Source: Gavia stellata (Eukaryota > Chordata > Aves > Gaviiformes > Gaviidae). Taken from it: a DNA stretch of 64,000 nucleotides. Below the pieces are notes generated by a model. It saw only the letters and a list, made by a program, of their open reading frames with translations, was not told where the DNA came from and made no database searches. The stretch covers positions 9,067,001-9,131,000 of the forward strand of contig NC_082611.1 of the NCBI RefSeq assembly GCF_030936135.1, written 5' to 3'. Of the stretch, positions 54,001 to 63,904 are shown in pieces; positions within the stretch are counted from its first letter, which is position 1; the number at the start of each line of letters is the position of its first letter. Both the position numbers and the translations under genes were made by a program.

Positions 54001-57000
54001 AAGGAACTTCGTTACACACAGATCCAATCTCGACTGCTCCATTTTCTACCTGCACTGAGCACAGAGTCAAATGAACCACATTCTACCTTCATTCACACCA
54101 ATGGAAACAAGTCAACAAAAACACCTATGGGGCACTAGAATTCCTTTATTTCAAAAAGGGGTAAGAGATCTTTGTTTTATGAACGGACAGAAGTTTGTGG
54201 AGATGTTTTTTCATACAGGTGGTTTGAATAGTAAGTTTCTGAAATGACATGCTTTTATTTGGGAATATAGGACCTTCTGAGTCATTTCAGGGTGCCTTCT
54301 GCTCCATATGTAGTCTACATGGTTCTTAGTAATTATGAGGTTGGAAGAGAGATGAAAGAATTCTGTATATAAAGAATAGGGAAGATGAGGGGAAACGGAA
54401 TTAGAAATATGTTTCACAAATGATCAGTTTGCCTCCTGTCTGGAATGTCTCAGGCCAGATGACCAGATATGCAAGGATACCCAATGGAAGCTTCCAGTCC
54501 CTCTTTCAGATCAGACTTCTCCACCTCACACAACTGCTTACAGTAGTTGTGACAGAGAACAGACTATTCTGTTAGCAAAAAAAATCCTCACAGATTTGTA
54601 GAACAGTGCTGCCAAATTTTTAGCATTAAAGTTTAGCAACCATAGGGGAATTCAGCCACTTCCTAAACTTCCAGGCCCCTACAAAGTACAGAGATGAGAA
54701 TAAGGCAAAAGCGAGATGCTTATTTCCACTTAAGACTATCTGCACAAGGTAAAAGAAAGACATGAGACAAGGCATAAAAACAGAAACATTACCAAGACAA
54801 TTGTTACAGAACAAATGGTGCCAAATCCTCACGATAAGATAGGACCAACACAGAGACAGATGTGTAACAGACAGACTGTAGCTTCCTAATTTCAACACTA
54901 GTAATGAATCTAGACAAGCCCTTACAATTTTGCAACTGATTTAAGTGTCCACCTTAACCAGGCAGGGGTAAGTATCTTGTTACCAATTTAAAGGACTGTT
55001 GGAACTTCATTTAAATGATCATGCATACAGTTAAGCTAGCGATTCTCTTGTACTTCCATTATGATCATGGTACATGTTCTTTTCATCGCATTTTGGTTGG
55101 TTTATGAAACTTCCTACATCTTGCAAAATGTCTAGCAAAATATCTCCTATACTGGTTTTGGCCTTAATTTGCTCGTACAATGGGTGGCCAATACATAATA
55201 TTCAAAGTTCACTTATCAAAATACCGGATTAATCATATACATTTTTTTCATATTGTGAACACTAAAAACTTCTACCCCTGATACGTCAAAGTAGATCTGA
55301 AAATAAAGAGATATGTACATCTGCTATTCTACTAATAAGTGAGCCACCAATTCTTCTTTGAAAAGTCTGTTTGATGCTGTTGAGTAGGTCCTTAGCCTTC
55401 TGGGATTCCTGAAGTAGCAGATGAACATCACTGCTATCAAAATTCTGTACATATAAAAACAAAGGGGGAAAAATAAGTTAACTACTATTCAAATACCAAC
55501 CAAACACAGCTTTCTCACTTTGATGTGCATATATCTATACAAGACTGCCTGGCATAGCAGAACTGAGTGTAAATTTATCTAATGCACTGCATATGAGTCA
55601 TTAATTATTTTATAAACAAGGTATTATTTTATTATTTTGAATCAGTCTACAATAAACCACAGCTTTCATCCTATTCATTAGCTTTAACTCAGTGAACAAA
55701 ATCTGCAAGATGTATTGCGCTTTTAGGAAAGCATTTTCAGTTGCAGAAAGAATTAACCACAGGTTTATTCATAGAATAGAATCATAGAATAGTTTGGGTT
55801 GGAAGGGACCTTTAAAGGTCATCTAGTCCAACTTCCCAACACATCCTCAGCACTTCAATGACAGAGACTTTCAGCACCAGGTCTTGCTGATAATTAGTTT
55901 ACCTTCTAAAAGTGAAGAATCATCAAAAAAGAGAAAAAAAATGCTTTGCCTCTCTAGCTGTCACCTACCTCTCCCTTTGAAGAGTAGCAATGATAACGGC
56001 CTCTTACAGCTTCTGCAAGGTTCTTTAGAACTGCCTACATATATGAATAGGAAGAAAAATAGTTACTTTGATTTGGTAGTCTCTTTTGATAACATGGGTT
56101 GTTGGTATTCAAGTCTCAATTACAGATAGAGAAAGAATCTTTGAGGTACATGTAGTGAGAAAGCCAAAATATGTTTCCATATATGTTTTCTTACCAGCCT
56201 TATTTTAATATGGCTGAAAAAACTAACTCAGTAAAGAAATCTACAAACTACGCAATAAGGGTCAAGTTCAGTCACCTTATGTTAAAATGCCAGTCACCTT
56301 CCCTTCCTTTGAAGGCAAGCTTGTGCTAGTCGTATCAAAGGCATATCACCAAAGTATAAATATTAGGCTATCCTTCCCCTGCCTACAACTACCTCTTAAA
56401 TCCTTTGCTGCTTTTTCTCCTCTCCCATCGCATTCTCTCCTGCCATCTACCACTGCAATCCTTTTCTGGATGACTTCAATACCCTTACTGCATCGAATCT
56501 TCTCTTCAAACAAAGATTTCAACCGTGTCCTCCCTGCCACTTAAGTCACTACATGCCTTCAGGATAAGCTTAAATAAGCAATCAACACCTAAAACCAAGT
56601 TTCTATTCAGAAGCTAACATGGTCTCACTCCCAAGTCCCTGCCTTTCTCCTATGATCCCTCTCCCTACCCACTTGTCCTTACTGCAATATTGCCTACCTG
56701 AAGTCCTCTATTCTTCTGCTTTCACCTGCAAAAGAGCTCTTAGCCCAAAGTCTTCTCTAAACACACAGAATGATTATCTGGAAATAATTGCTTCCCTTCA
56801 GCTGCCAAGCCTGTCAACACCACTTGGTTGCCACTTCTGGCTTCAGTATGAACCAAGATGAATGCTCCAAACAATTTTTTTTCATGTGTGCTAATCTGCT
56901 CTAAAGAAAGTACCACTCTAGATCAAGAATTCTTTTATGAAAGAAGACATTGCAGCTGAATAGGAAACAAATGACAGGACACTTAAAGAAGTTAAGTATT

Positions 57001-60000
57001 ATCACAATTACTTACAAAAGAAGCAGGATTGCTGCAATCATATGTAACAGCATGAGTCTGCAGTTTTCTCCCCAGCATAGACTGCTGAGCATAGTCAGAC
57101 AATATTTCCAAAGACTGATCAGGGCTGATACAAATAAGAAAAAAAAAAAAAAGATGTTAACAATGGCAGTAATCAAATGGGGAAAAAAAGGCCATACTGA
57201 AGAAGACAGGGAAGAAAACTAAGCAGGAAAGAAATAACAAATCATGGGAATGTAATCTAGTCATTTCGCATAACTTGACCTCCTCTCCCTCCTTCAACAG
57301 TTACTGAGGTACCACTACTAGGGTTTCATTCTGTCCTGAAAACCTGAATGATAGTAAGAGCACTAAGATTCTATTCCAGTTCATAACAGCTTCTAGATTA
57401 AGTGTTCTGAATTATTCCTTGCTAGCCCTGGAAGCTAACAATCAGGAATTGTAGTTTTGCACCCTGTGACAAACTGACAGAAAAATTTTCAACTCAGATC
57501 TTTAACTGTATGTAAGGATGTCCATTGTCTTTCAAAGGCACCAAGAGAGTAAAACTTTGCTTCGTGTTTAGAAATTAGCAACCCGCACAGCTTTCATTCC
57601 CTGAGTTTTGATGGTTCTTCATGGCTAGTAAAAACCTTTCCTTCCAGCTACACTTCTGCCAGGGACTGAAATTAAGGAAGTTTTCACTTGCACATAGTAA
57701 TAACTTTTGCTTTCTCTTCAAAGCAGACCTAAGCAAAACTTGGAACCTTTTAACCAAATACTGTGTATTCAGTAAGTTAGCTGAAATGTAATCTCAATCA
57801 CCCTAAACGTTAAGCTTGCCAAGCTTACACCGTCCCTTTTTTGCACATTTAAAATAAATACAGTGAATAAATAAGGAGTATAGGAACACTCCCAGAATCC
57901 TTACTGTAGTCTTGTTCTTGTAATCCTGACTCCAGTACTGCAAGTTTTCAAATGATGACAGCAGAACTGCAGAATTTAAGTCCATAATTTATCTAATCTC
58001 AGGCTGGTTTCATTTATTTAATCACACATTTTAAGTTTTCCATCAGCACCAGTATCACAGAGAGAAGACTATCTTTGAATGCTTAATGCTATTTAACAGC
58101 AAAATCTAGCTCATCATCTAACATTCCCAGAGGTGTAGACCCTTTCAGCGACATCCTTAATGATGCTGAAGGATTTTTATTGATGTAACATTAGAGCTAG
58201 CAGACTCTCAATGGATTACTGCGATAACTGATCTGCAAAGGAAAAACGTAGCTTCGTACCAGAAAAGAGAAGATTTATAAATAGTAAAAAAGGGAAGAAA
58301 TAAAGGAATTCAGTGGTATGAACTAAAAATACATAAAACCTGGGTCTTAAATTTTCTATTTATTTTTATATCAAGTTCAGATTCTTGTACCAATTCTGTA
58401 TCCAAATTAAAGCTGGTTGTTAGGACAGATAACGAATTTACCAGCTTCCTACAATAAGAACCAGAGAATTCAGTTCTTTCATCGTAAGGACATGTTTTAA
58501 GGCTTTCAGCAAATTGCAGCCTCGACCAGGCTCCAGCTGTTGTATCCACTGTCTTGCTTCATGTAGCCTAGGTAAAAACAACAACAACAAAAAAAAGGAG
58601 TATGTACACTTAACATGCAGGTGCTAAATAAGATAGATCATGAAGATAACTGCAAAGTACAGGAGATGCTAAGGTATTTTATGTATGAACAACCAGCTTG
58701 AAATCACTGACTGCACTTAAAATTCATTGCTTTTCTCCCCCTCTAACAAATCACTGGAGGCACAAGATGAAAACCACTATTTATTATCTACAAGAGATTG
58801 CTCTAACTAAATGGAGACCTTGTTTGAAACACCTTTATTTTTCAGAGAAATTAACTTACTTACACATGAACGTTGATGTTTTTTGGACTCTCCCAGAGAG
58901 GTGAAATTTCTGTACTGAATGAGAGGCAGTACAACTGCTTCTTATAACATAGCTGTTCATCTATTAAGCACTAATAAATAAAGAATTGTTAATGCATTAC
59001 TATCCATGCTGCTTCTAGTAGGGTTCTCATGTAAAAGAATAAAAATAGTAATTTCCTAAAAATAGTTGACAGCAATATTTTCAGCTACCAGAGAAAAGCT
59101 TCCAAGAAAAAGTCACAGAGATTCAAATATTTGGTAAGGAGTACAGAGACAAAACCTGCAAACCTGTGGTAATCCAGCCAATTTGTTAATGGGGCAGGAG
59201 GCAGGGAATATTTGCTGTACTGGTATCAGTTTTTCTCCTCAGTTGATGAGCACATGAAACAACATACTGATCTAGAATGGGCATATTCACCCATCAAGCA
59301 ATTACTAAAAAATGTTTTATACATATTCATGGATAGGGCTAAAAAACAGTACAGGTATTAAGACTAAGCCAACCTGACTATGTGGAACTCGAGTTTTCTT
59401 GAAGTAGTTTTGTTTAAAATGCACAAATGAAAAATGCTGATAATAGAAATAAAATTTAAATAATTCCTGAATGCAGGAAATGAAATTGTACAAAGTTTCA
59501 AAGTTAGACAGTAAAACAGCCACATTGTATCTTCCTTCCTTTTCACAAAAGTTTTCTAAAAATAAAAAGCACAAAAAAGGACAAGTTTCTTTTGGAGCTT
59601 CAGTAAGTGAAAAACTGACCAAGGTTCTGACCGAAATTGTGAAGTGTGCCTTGTTGTGACAAAACATAAAGGCATAAGGAAACTGTATTTACTATAAATA
59701 GCTCTATGTAGAACTTGGTTCTGTCTCTTACAGCTGTTTCTGTTAGGCAAGTTTATTCCACAGAGAATGCGGGTACAAGAATTGAGAAGCTTCTGAATAT
59801 TAATATGAAAAGTATTATTGTTATGGTATATACTGGACTTTGTTTGGATCTAGACATTAACAAAGACTACACTTTCGAAGACATTTAAAACATACTTTTC
59901 TAAAACAGAAAACTTCTATTGTGTTGTATATTATGAATTTAAGCAGATTTTTTTTCTACTTAGTTTCTGACTTGTAGTTATAAAAAAGCTTGATTACTAT

Positions 60001-63000
60001 GTTATAATTGCCAAAGTCTGCTTTATTATTACTTACCAAAAGGTCCTTCTGAAAATCCAATAGTCTAGGTCCGTAACTCATATCAGACACATCAACCAGA
60101 AGTCCAACTTTGTTTCCTTTTATAAGGCCAAACACCTTAAAAGAGAAAAGTCATTGTAAATACTAAGGTTATCTAAAGTTTAAAAATGTTACTGTTTATT
60201 CTGTACAATACCATTTTAACATCAAATATTAGGTATTTGTTTTCACTTTAAGCTTTTTAGCATAAAGATGACACAGTGACAAAGCCAAGAAAAAAAAGAG
60301 AGGACTAATGGCTCCCAGTTTATCCTTACCAGTGAGTCATATCTGCTCCTTTCCAAGACAACCTATTCATTATTTGAAAGGATAACAAATAACGTTGTCT
60401 ACAGCATCTCCTTTGAGTTAAATCAAGCAACTTAGTGGAAGCTAGATTTTGGAATGCTGCTTCTTTCTCTATCCCCTTCAAGAGGAAGTTATGTCCCTTT
60501 CCCATTCCTGAGCATTAGCACTGCTAGGCACAATAAGCGATTAACCAGCTGTGCAAGAGAGGGCACAACGGACTACTAGACAGCTCCACTCCAGTCAGAG
60601 AGGTTAACCTCAGCATTGTCTGCTCCCATTTAAATTGTGCTGAGAGGTCCTGATGATTAAGATTGCCAAGAGAAAGAAAAAGACTAGATCTAGAAAGCAG
60701 AAAACCACATACCAATGGAAGATGAAGAAAAACAGTCCATTGTCAAGATATGTATCACTGCACATGATGTGTAACTCACAGTAAATAATGAAAATACATA
60801 AGATTTCTGGAAGCCACTTTTTAACAGTATTCAAAAGTTAATTTATTCTTTAAGGCCATATACAGTTCCATTCTAAAAATATACTGCAAAGTTAAAGTTA
60901 CCTTTCTGCTGTCCTGCAACAGCCACTGAATTCGCTGCTGATAAAGTTCAATCACTCTGACAAAAGGCATAGCACACATTTAGCTAAGGCATTCTCTGCA
61001 TTGTGTATCAATGTAACATTCAACCATTTGACTTCATCACAACCTTCTTCTCACAGATGCAAAATCACCTTTTAAAAACACTGTTTTCAGTGTTCTCATA
61101 CAACTGGTGGTTGCAGAGCTAACCATTTAAATACTTCTTCCCCTAAAGCTGTTTGACTGATAAGGTATGTAGCTGTCTGAAAAACTGGATCACTGAAATG
61201 TTTTCTAATCAGTTGCTGGCTTATTCTGTTCAGAGATAGGAAAGGGTTATTCACCATGTGTATGTTTGAACAACAGAAGCTCAGGCAAAACTGAGTTTAG
61301 TTCATCACACGTAGGTTATTGTCAAGGGATGTATTTAATACAAACTACACTATTGCTTAAGACACTCACGAAATATAACCTTGCAACTGAAAGGCAGCAC
61401 ACTCACCGAAGTGCCGGACTAACCGCAGCACAACTTTCAACAATTTCATTTCAAAATAGGTATAGTCTGAGGTAAAACAAAGTGCTTGCTGTCCTCCAGA
61501 ATTGTTTTACTTCAACCAACTTATTTTTTAAAACCATGTGCATAGTTTTTACAATTTGGTGAACAGAAAGTTTAAACGAACATTCCAAAGGGGGAAAAAC
61601 TTTTTGCTTTTTCAAAACACAAAAGCTACTTCTTTTTTAAGTCAGATCGCAGACAGTTTGCTTAGATGGTGCAGGGCCCAAGTACTAAAGGTGGACCTTC
61701 TGAAGATTCTGGATCTTCATGACTGACACAGTGAAGCATGCTGAAGTAGTGGCACTCCTAGGGACAGTCTAACAAGTATTGTGAAGACCAGCAAAAACAT
61801 TATGATTACTTCACAGCTTATTGAGCCTATTCATTAAATGTTTTCCTCAATATAAGTTTCCTTGATTTTATATATTTAAAATTCACTTAGAAAACTTCTA
61901 ACTTCCACGTTATCATGACTAGAACCATGACTTGAAACTAATCCAAGTTACAGTAAACATAACGCGCAAATACGCAGTATTACCTGTGAAAACCCAACCA
62001 TTCACTAGCTGCTATTCTAAAATGAGCCAACTGCTTCAGTTCAAAACCTGGTTGATAGGCATCTTCATTAAAAAAATTTTTAAAACTCAGCTGTAGTGAC
62101 ATATAATTATCACCTACTTCAATTTCAGCAGAAAGGATTTAATGCTGAGATACTCTGAAGTTCCCAGAAATAACAAATTAAGTTTTAAGGCAGTGTAATC
62201 ATGGGGGATGGGGATATAGAATCAGTTATGCATCAAAATCATAAACAAGATGGATATTTACTCAGAAAGTCTGGACTCAAAATCGGTAACAGTCTCTTCT
62301 GCAAACTCTATCTCTTCAACACTGTTTCCTGAATTCCTGGAACACAATGCGTAATTAGCACCAGAGATGCACACAAATTAGGACTGACTAAAGGAAAAGG
62401 CAGTGTTACACTTACAAAACAGTATTGCCTTCATTTACCAGATGCTCTAATGTTAATTGCAAGGATTCTAAACTGTAGTTTCTTAGCCATTCCTCTGTGG
62501 TTTGCACCTTTTTAGACTGTATTTTCTTCATTTGTACTCTCTATAGACCAAATAAGGAAAAATTAAATGCAGTATGAGAAATGAAATGTGCTGTTCAAAT
62601 GTGACAAAAATATAAGTCCTAAGGATAGTCACTAGTAGGCAGCGCATATCCAAGAACAACATAATTTTAGGTACTGGCATACTCTTTTGGATGTGGGATG
62701 CAAAGGAAAAGAAGGTTTCAGAATACCCCCAGATTGTGAGCTAAAGGAAGGGGAAGGAGAGCTTAGTTTGGAGGAGACAGGAAGAAAGACAAGAAGTAGG
62801 AGTTTAGTTAAAGAAATAAAAGAAATACCCCAGCGATTTACCAAAGAGGAAGAAAAATTAAGTATCTCCAAAACCCACCTCACAGCGTTTGAAGGGGTAT
62901 ATACTGTCTTCCGCTTTTCTAAGGAAAAATGCAGTATCAACAGTTGATCTACCTTTATAGTTTTGCCTGATTTATTCAGACTGATTCATCCCTGCAGAAA

Positions 63001-63601
63001 AACTGTATGTAGTTTCATGACTTTAGTGATTATATCTATCAAATTGTCTGTGTGTGTATGCAAATATATGTAAGGAAACATATCAGTTGTCTATCAGCTT
63101 CTTTATTCCCCACTCTGTATTTATAGCTGGTACATGTTACTTTTCTAGTTGCTCCATTTAGCAAGAAAACTCGCCTACCGACAGATCTTGTGTCTTGTTG
63201 ATATGTGTTACCAGCAATCCGTCATCTGCTCCTAGGTGAGACATAGTAAAATCCTGCCATGGTGGACGATCACCCTGTAGACTGGAATTTGTGGACACCC
63301 TATAAGACAATGAATTTTATGGGATGACTTCATTATCCACAATATTCCTGTATTGTCATAAAGTCCTTACAAGTTTTTTCTGTAGGAACTGTTTTATACT
63401 TTGTCATCTATTTACACATTCCATTTGATATACGATAACTGTTTTGAATGGACATAGTACATAGTGTATGAGCTACAGTTATTTATTCTATATCTACGTA
63501 TGAAGTCCCAACAAGATTTTGTAACAGTATCCTCACCCAACTTTTTCCAAAAACTGATCGTTGTCCAACAACTGTGCCATTTTCCTGATGTGTGTATCCA
63601 T
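23943..63601 (-). CDS. VWA3A: VWA3A, von Willebrand factor A domain-containing protein 3A (35 coding exons, complete)
   Basis: A 35-exon model joins without a stop or frame break and gives about 1273 codons; I recall the human protein as near 1184 residues. Three VWA-like modules are visible, starting near residues 190, 519 and 1000. The third has the full MIDAS set: DTSGS at 1014-1018, the Thr of GNT at 1085 and the Asp of LTDG at 1108. The first (DVSDMS at 196) and second (DISVTNS at 525) are degenerate. Between modules two and three lies a basic, Lys-rich linker, and a predicted coiled coil precedes module three. No signal peptide or membrane segment is seen, so the protein is probably intracellular. 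Its biochemical role is not established; expression in ciliated cells is known for the family. One exon (42755-42853) may be optional; if skipped, later residue numbers drop by 33. Family assignment rests on remembered resemblance, above all around [12 protein letters not shown] and the second and third VWA modules. Confidence 0.94.
24580..24635 (-). CDS. VWA3A: VWA3A coding exon 34
   Basis: Eighteen full codons ([18 protein letters not shown]) between AACAG and GTAAGT. Its entry phase matches exon 33, and it leaves after one base of a codon. Confidence 0.8.
27266..27500 (+). mobile_element. CR1 LINE, 5'-truncated 3' end
   Basis: Contains CR1 landmarks in order: GACTGGATATTAGGAAAAAC, GAACAGGCTGCCCAGGGAGG, TTGGACTTGATGATCTTAAA, GGTCTCTTCCAACC, and the terminal GATTCTGTGATTCTATGATC microsatellite-like tail. 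It lies in the 8-kb VWA3A intron, antisense to the gene. Confidence 0.95.
31638..31905 (+). repeat. Purine-rich tract
   Basis: Long run dominated by A and G on the + strand (for example GAGGAAGAGAAAAGAAAGGG). It explains the open frame there, which has low-complexity Lys/Arg/Glu content. Possible triplex-forming DNA. Confidence 0.6.
32675..32772 (-). CDS. VWA3A: VWA3A coding exon 33
   Basis: [18 protein letters not shown] then an Arg/Lys-rich helix. TTTTCAG acceptor, GTGAGT donor; an 8-kb intron follows. Confidence 0.95.
33369..33495 (-). CDS. VWA3A: VWA3A coding exon 32, end of third VWA module
   Basis: [20 protein letters not shown] is the classic closing helix and strand of a VWA domain. 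Donor GTATGT in phase 0. Confidence 0.97.
35875..36026 (-). CDS. VWA3A: VWA3A coding exon 31
   Basis: [13 protein letters not shown] supplies the third metal ligand (Asp of TDG). [11 protein letters not shown] is the next strand. Confidence 0.97.
37079..37223 (-). CDS. VWA3A: VWA3A coding exon 30
   Basis: Contains [20 protein letters not shown] and [11 protein letters not shown]; the Thr of GNT is the expected second metal ligand. Confidence 0.97.
37290..37395 (+). repeat. A/C-rich low-complexity sequence
   Basis: Repeated AAACAAAC/AAAACC-type words (for example CAAAACAAACACAAAACC) beside VWA3A exon 30. A similar C/A block lies at 40095-40160. Confidence 0.7.
37726..37870 (-). CDS. VWA3A: VWA3A coding exon 29, MIDAS of third VWA module
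   Basis: [19 protein letters not shown] carries a textbook DxSxS metal-binding loop. Acceptor GCCCAG, donor GTATGA. Confidence 0.97.
38607..38715 (-). CDS. VWA3A: VWA3A coding exon 28, coiled coil
   Basis: [18 protein letters not shown] followed by [11 protein letters not shown]: a predicted coiled-coil helix leading into the third VWA module. Confidence 0.94.
39394..39546 (-). CDS. VWA3A: VWA3A coding exon 27
   Basis: Fifty-one codons in phase 0, with [20 protein letters not shown] and [25 protein letters not shown] acceptor, GTAAGC donor. Confidence 0.94.
39698..39795 (-). CDS. VWA3A: VWA3A coding exon 26
   Basis: Contains [18 protein letters not shown]. Acceptor AACTAG, donor GTATTT; thirty-two full codons. 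Confidence 0.87.
40309..40419 (-). CDS. VWA3A: VWA3A coding exon 25
   Basis: Basic exon with [14 protein letters not shown]. The GTATGT donor was preferred over GTGGGT four bases upstream because only it matches the phase of the next exon. Confidence 0.85.
41508..41598 (-). CDS. VWA3A: VWA3A coding exon 24
   Basis: Contains [14 protein letters not shown], a linker block that resembles other VWA3A proteins. Strong polypyrimidine tract before the GTAG acceptor; donor GTGTGT. Confidence 0.88.
42471..42629 (-). CDS. VWA3A: VWA3A coding exon 23, basic linker
   Basis: Starts [10 protein letters not shown] and runs into a basic, low-conservation linker ([15 protein letters not shown]). The donor GTTTGA after LARM is weak but is the only GT that stops before an in-frame TGA and keeps phase 0. 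Confidence 0.85.
42755..42853 (-). CDS. VWA3A: Putative VWA3A cassette exon 22 (33 codons)
   Basis: Exactly 99 bases, open, phase 0 at both ends, with a pyrimidine-rich TTTTAG acceptor and a GTAAGA donor. It encodes [17 protein letters not shown] among other residues. In the family, as I recall it, the preceding SQK joins directly to CAFL of the next exon, so this exon may be optional, lineage-specific or spurious. Confidence 0.55.
43293..43352. repeat. AT-rich inverted repeat
   Basis: TTATAATATATATATAAAA pairs with a mirror-placed TTTTTATATATATAATTATA about 15 bases away. A likely extruding hairpin in a VWA3A intron. Confidence 0.5.
43667..43737 (-). CDS. VWA3A: VWA3A coding exon 21
   Basis: Contains [20 protein letters not shown] and ends in SQK at a GTATGA donor in phase 0. 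Confidence 0.94.
43959..43977 (+). repeat. A19 homopolymer
   Basis: Uninterrupted run of 19 A; no flanking element recognised. Confidence 0.9.
44186..44384 (-). CDS. VWA3A: VWA3A coding exon 20
   Basis: Largest exon, 66 codons. [10 protein letters not shown] and GRFHWFGEA form the last strands of the second VWA module. Confidence 0.97.
45373..45517 (-). CDS. VWA3A: VWA3A coding exon 19
   Basis: Contains [18 protein letters not shown] and [12 protein letters not shown]. The latter is the position of the MIDAS Asp (TDG in active domains), replaced here by Thr. Confidence 0.96.
46163..46204. repeat. 17-bp tandem duplication next to VWA3A exon 18
   Basis: CTGTTTCTCTCTTTTAT occurs twice in tandem plus a partial third copy, 54 bases inside the intron after the exon 18 donor. 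Confidence 0.85.
46258..46332 (-). CDS. VWA3A: VWA3A coding exon 18
   Basis: Short exon [20 protein letters not shown] followed by QNAW. Acceptor GTCAAAG, donor GTAGGA. It fits the strand and loop after IIAFGS of a VWA fold. Confidence 0.92.
47201..47320 (-). CDS. VWA3A: VWA3A coding exon 17, start of second VWA module
   Basis: [17 protein letters not shown] gives the first strand and a MIDAS-like loop in which the second serine falls two places late. Confidence 0.96.
48756..48850 (-). CDS. VWA3A: VWA3A coding exon 16
   Basis: Contains [18 protein letters not shown], the helix preceding the second VWA module. It follows a 4.2-kb intron. Confidence 0.95.
48851..53038 (-). other. Large VWA3A intron between exons 15 and 16
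   Basis: About 4.2 kb, AT-rich, with only short chance ORFs on both strands. No repeat family recognised. Confidence 0.6.
53039..53119 (-). CDS. VWA3A: VWA3A coding exon 15
   Basis: Twenty-seven codons in phase 0 at both ends, with [22 protein letters not shown] acceptor, GTGAGT donor. Confidence 0.96.
53366..53469 (-). CDS. VWA3A: VWA3A coding exon 14
   Basis: Thirty-four full codons with [16 protein letters not shown], a recognisable conserved block. GTAAGT donor in phase 0. Confidence 0.96.
53559..53687 (-). CDS. VWA3A: VWA3A coding exon 13
   Basis: Contains [16 protein letters not shown] and WLKTNGLK, the linker between modules one and two. Acceptor TCTACAG, donor GTAGCA. Confidence 0.95.
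55348..55444 (-). CDS. VWA3A: VWA3A coding exon 12
   Basis: Helical segment [20 protein letters not shown]. The donor is ambiguous: GTGGCT at the end given here, or GTAGAA 15 bases further (exon end 55333). Both keep frame and both are weak. Confidence 0.85.
55768..55850 (-). mobile_element. Short CR1 LINE 3'-end fragment
   Basis: ATAGAATCATAGAATAG followed by GGTTGGAAGGGACCTTTAAA and CATCTAGTCCAACTTCC: the avian CR1 3' end in reverse orientation. Lies in a VWA3A intron between exons 11 and 12; similarity fades beyond about 55850. Confidence 0.95.
55969..56034 (-). CDS. VWA3A: VWA3A coding exon 11
   Basis: Twenty-two codons in phase 0, with [14 protein letters not shown]. The same motif type ([16 protein letters not shown]) recurs at the ends of the other two VWA modules. 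Confidence 0.94.
56281..56870. repeat. Pyrimidine-rich block of unknown origin
   Basis: Nearly 600 bases rich in C and T on the + strand (for example TTTCTCCTCTCCCATCGC), distinct from its AT-rich surroundings, in the intron between VWA3A exons 10 and 11. It may be an old transposon remnant that I cannot name. Confidence 0.35.
57016..57124 (-). CDS. VWA3A: VWA3A coding exon 10
   Basis: [18 protein letters not shown] continues the first module after the split Cys codon. TATCAG acceptor, GTAAGT donor. Confidence 0.95.
58442..58567 (-). CDS. VWA3A: VWA3A coding exon 9
   Basis: Contains [14 protein letters not shown]. In a canonical VWA domain the loop here would carry the metal-binding Thr; this copy has Cys-Asn, so metal binding by this module is unlikely. 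Confidence 0.95.
58864..58970 (-). CDS. VWA3A: VWA3A coding exon 8
   Basis: Starts in phase 0 after TTATTAG and leaves at [23 protein letters not shown] is the second beta strand of the first VWA-like module. Confidence 0.94.
60037..60135 (-). CDS. VWA3A: VWA3A coding exon 7, start of first VWA-like module
   Basis: Thirty-three codons including [18 protein letters not shown]. The hydrophobic strand followed by DVSDMS sits where a MIDAS DxSxS would be, but the spacing is off by one. Confidence 0.95.
60902..60956 (-). CDS. VWA3A: VWA3A coding exon 6
   Basis: Short exon [18 protein letters not shown] with a TGTCAG acceptor and GTAACT donor. The segment recurs as [10 protein letters not shown] just before the third VWA module, so it looks like a repeated pre-VWA helix. 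Confidence 0.93.
61984..62085 (-). CDS. VWA3A: VWA3A coding exon 5
   Basis: Contains [18 protein letters not shown]. The acceptor (GCTGAG) is the only nearby AG that keeps the frame from exon 4; a better-looking ACTACAG five bases upstream would create a stop. The 5' border is therefore less certain than the rest. Confidence 0.82.
62262..62336 (-). CDS. VWA3A: VWA3A coding exon 4
   Basis: An acidic exon ([19 protein letters not shown]) with a CCAG acceptor and GTAAAT donor. Twenty-four full codons, with phases matching both neighbours. Confidence 0.9.
62416..62540 (-). CDS. VWA3A: VWA3A coding exon 3
   Basis: Enters in phase 0 and leaves after two bases at a strong GTAAGT donor. Contains [20 protein letters not shown], a helical, charged stretch. 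Confidence 0.92.
63179..63299 (-). CDS. VWA3A: VWA3A coding exon 2
   Basis: Forty codons between a TATAG acceptor and a GTAGG donor. It contains [13 protein letters not shown], one of the stretches that identify the family. Confidence 0.93.
63537..63601 (-). CDS. VWA3A: VWA3A coding exon 1 (start codon)
   Basis: The ATG opens [20 protein letters not shown] and the exon ends at a GTGAGG donor after two bases of a codon. An AG about 20 bases upstream suggests that 5' untranslated sequence is spliced on. A second frame ([14 protein letters not shown]) is also open across the exon, but only the ATG frame joins exon 2 correctly. Confidence 0.85.
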
Positions 63602-63904
63602 CATATGAATACTTAGCCTTGCTAAAAAAAGCAAAAAGACAAAGTATTAGAGTAAAAAGCTTAAAACCTCAGGAATATACACTATTAAAAAAGTATTAAT
63701 ATTGTCAGCAATTATATGAAAATTACATTGCATGTGGGACAACAGCAAATCAAAAAATAACTGCAAAGAGAAGTTACAATTATCCATCTATGGAAAACAC
63801 ATTTAGGAACTATTCTGCAAGTTGTTTGTTAAGGGATTGTATGCAGTTAATTATATGTATGCACAGCTGCTGGGAGACTAGCTACACAGCTCAACCAGAA
63901 AAAA

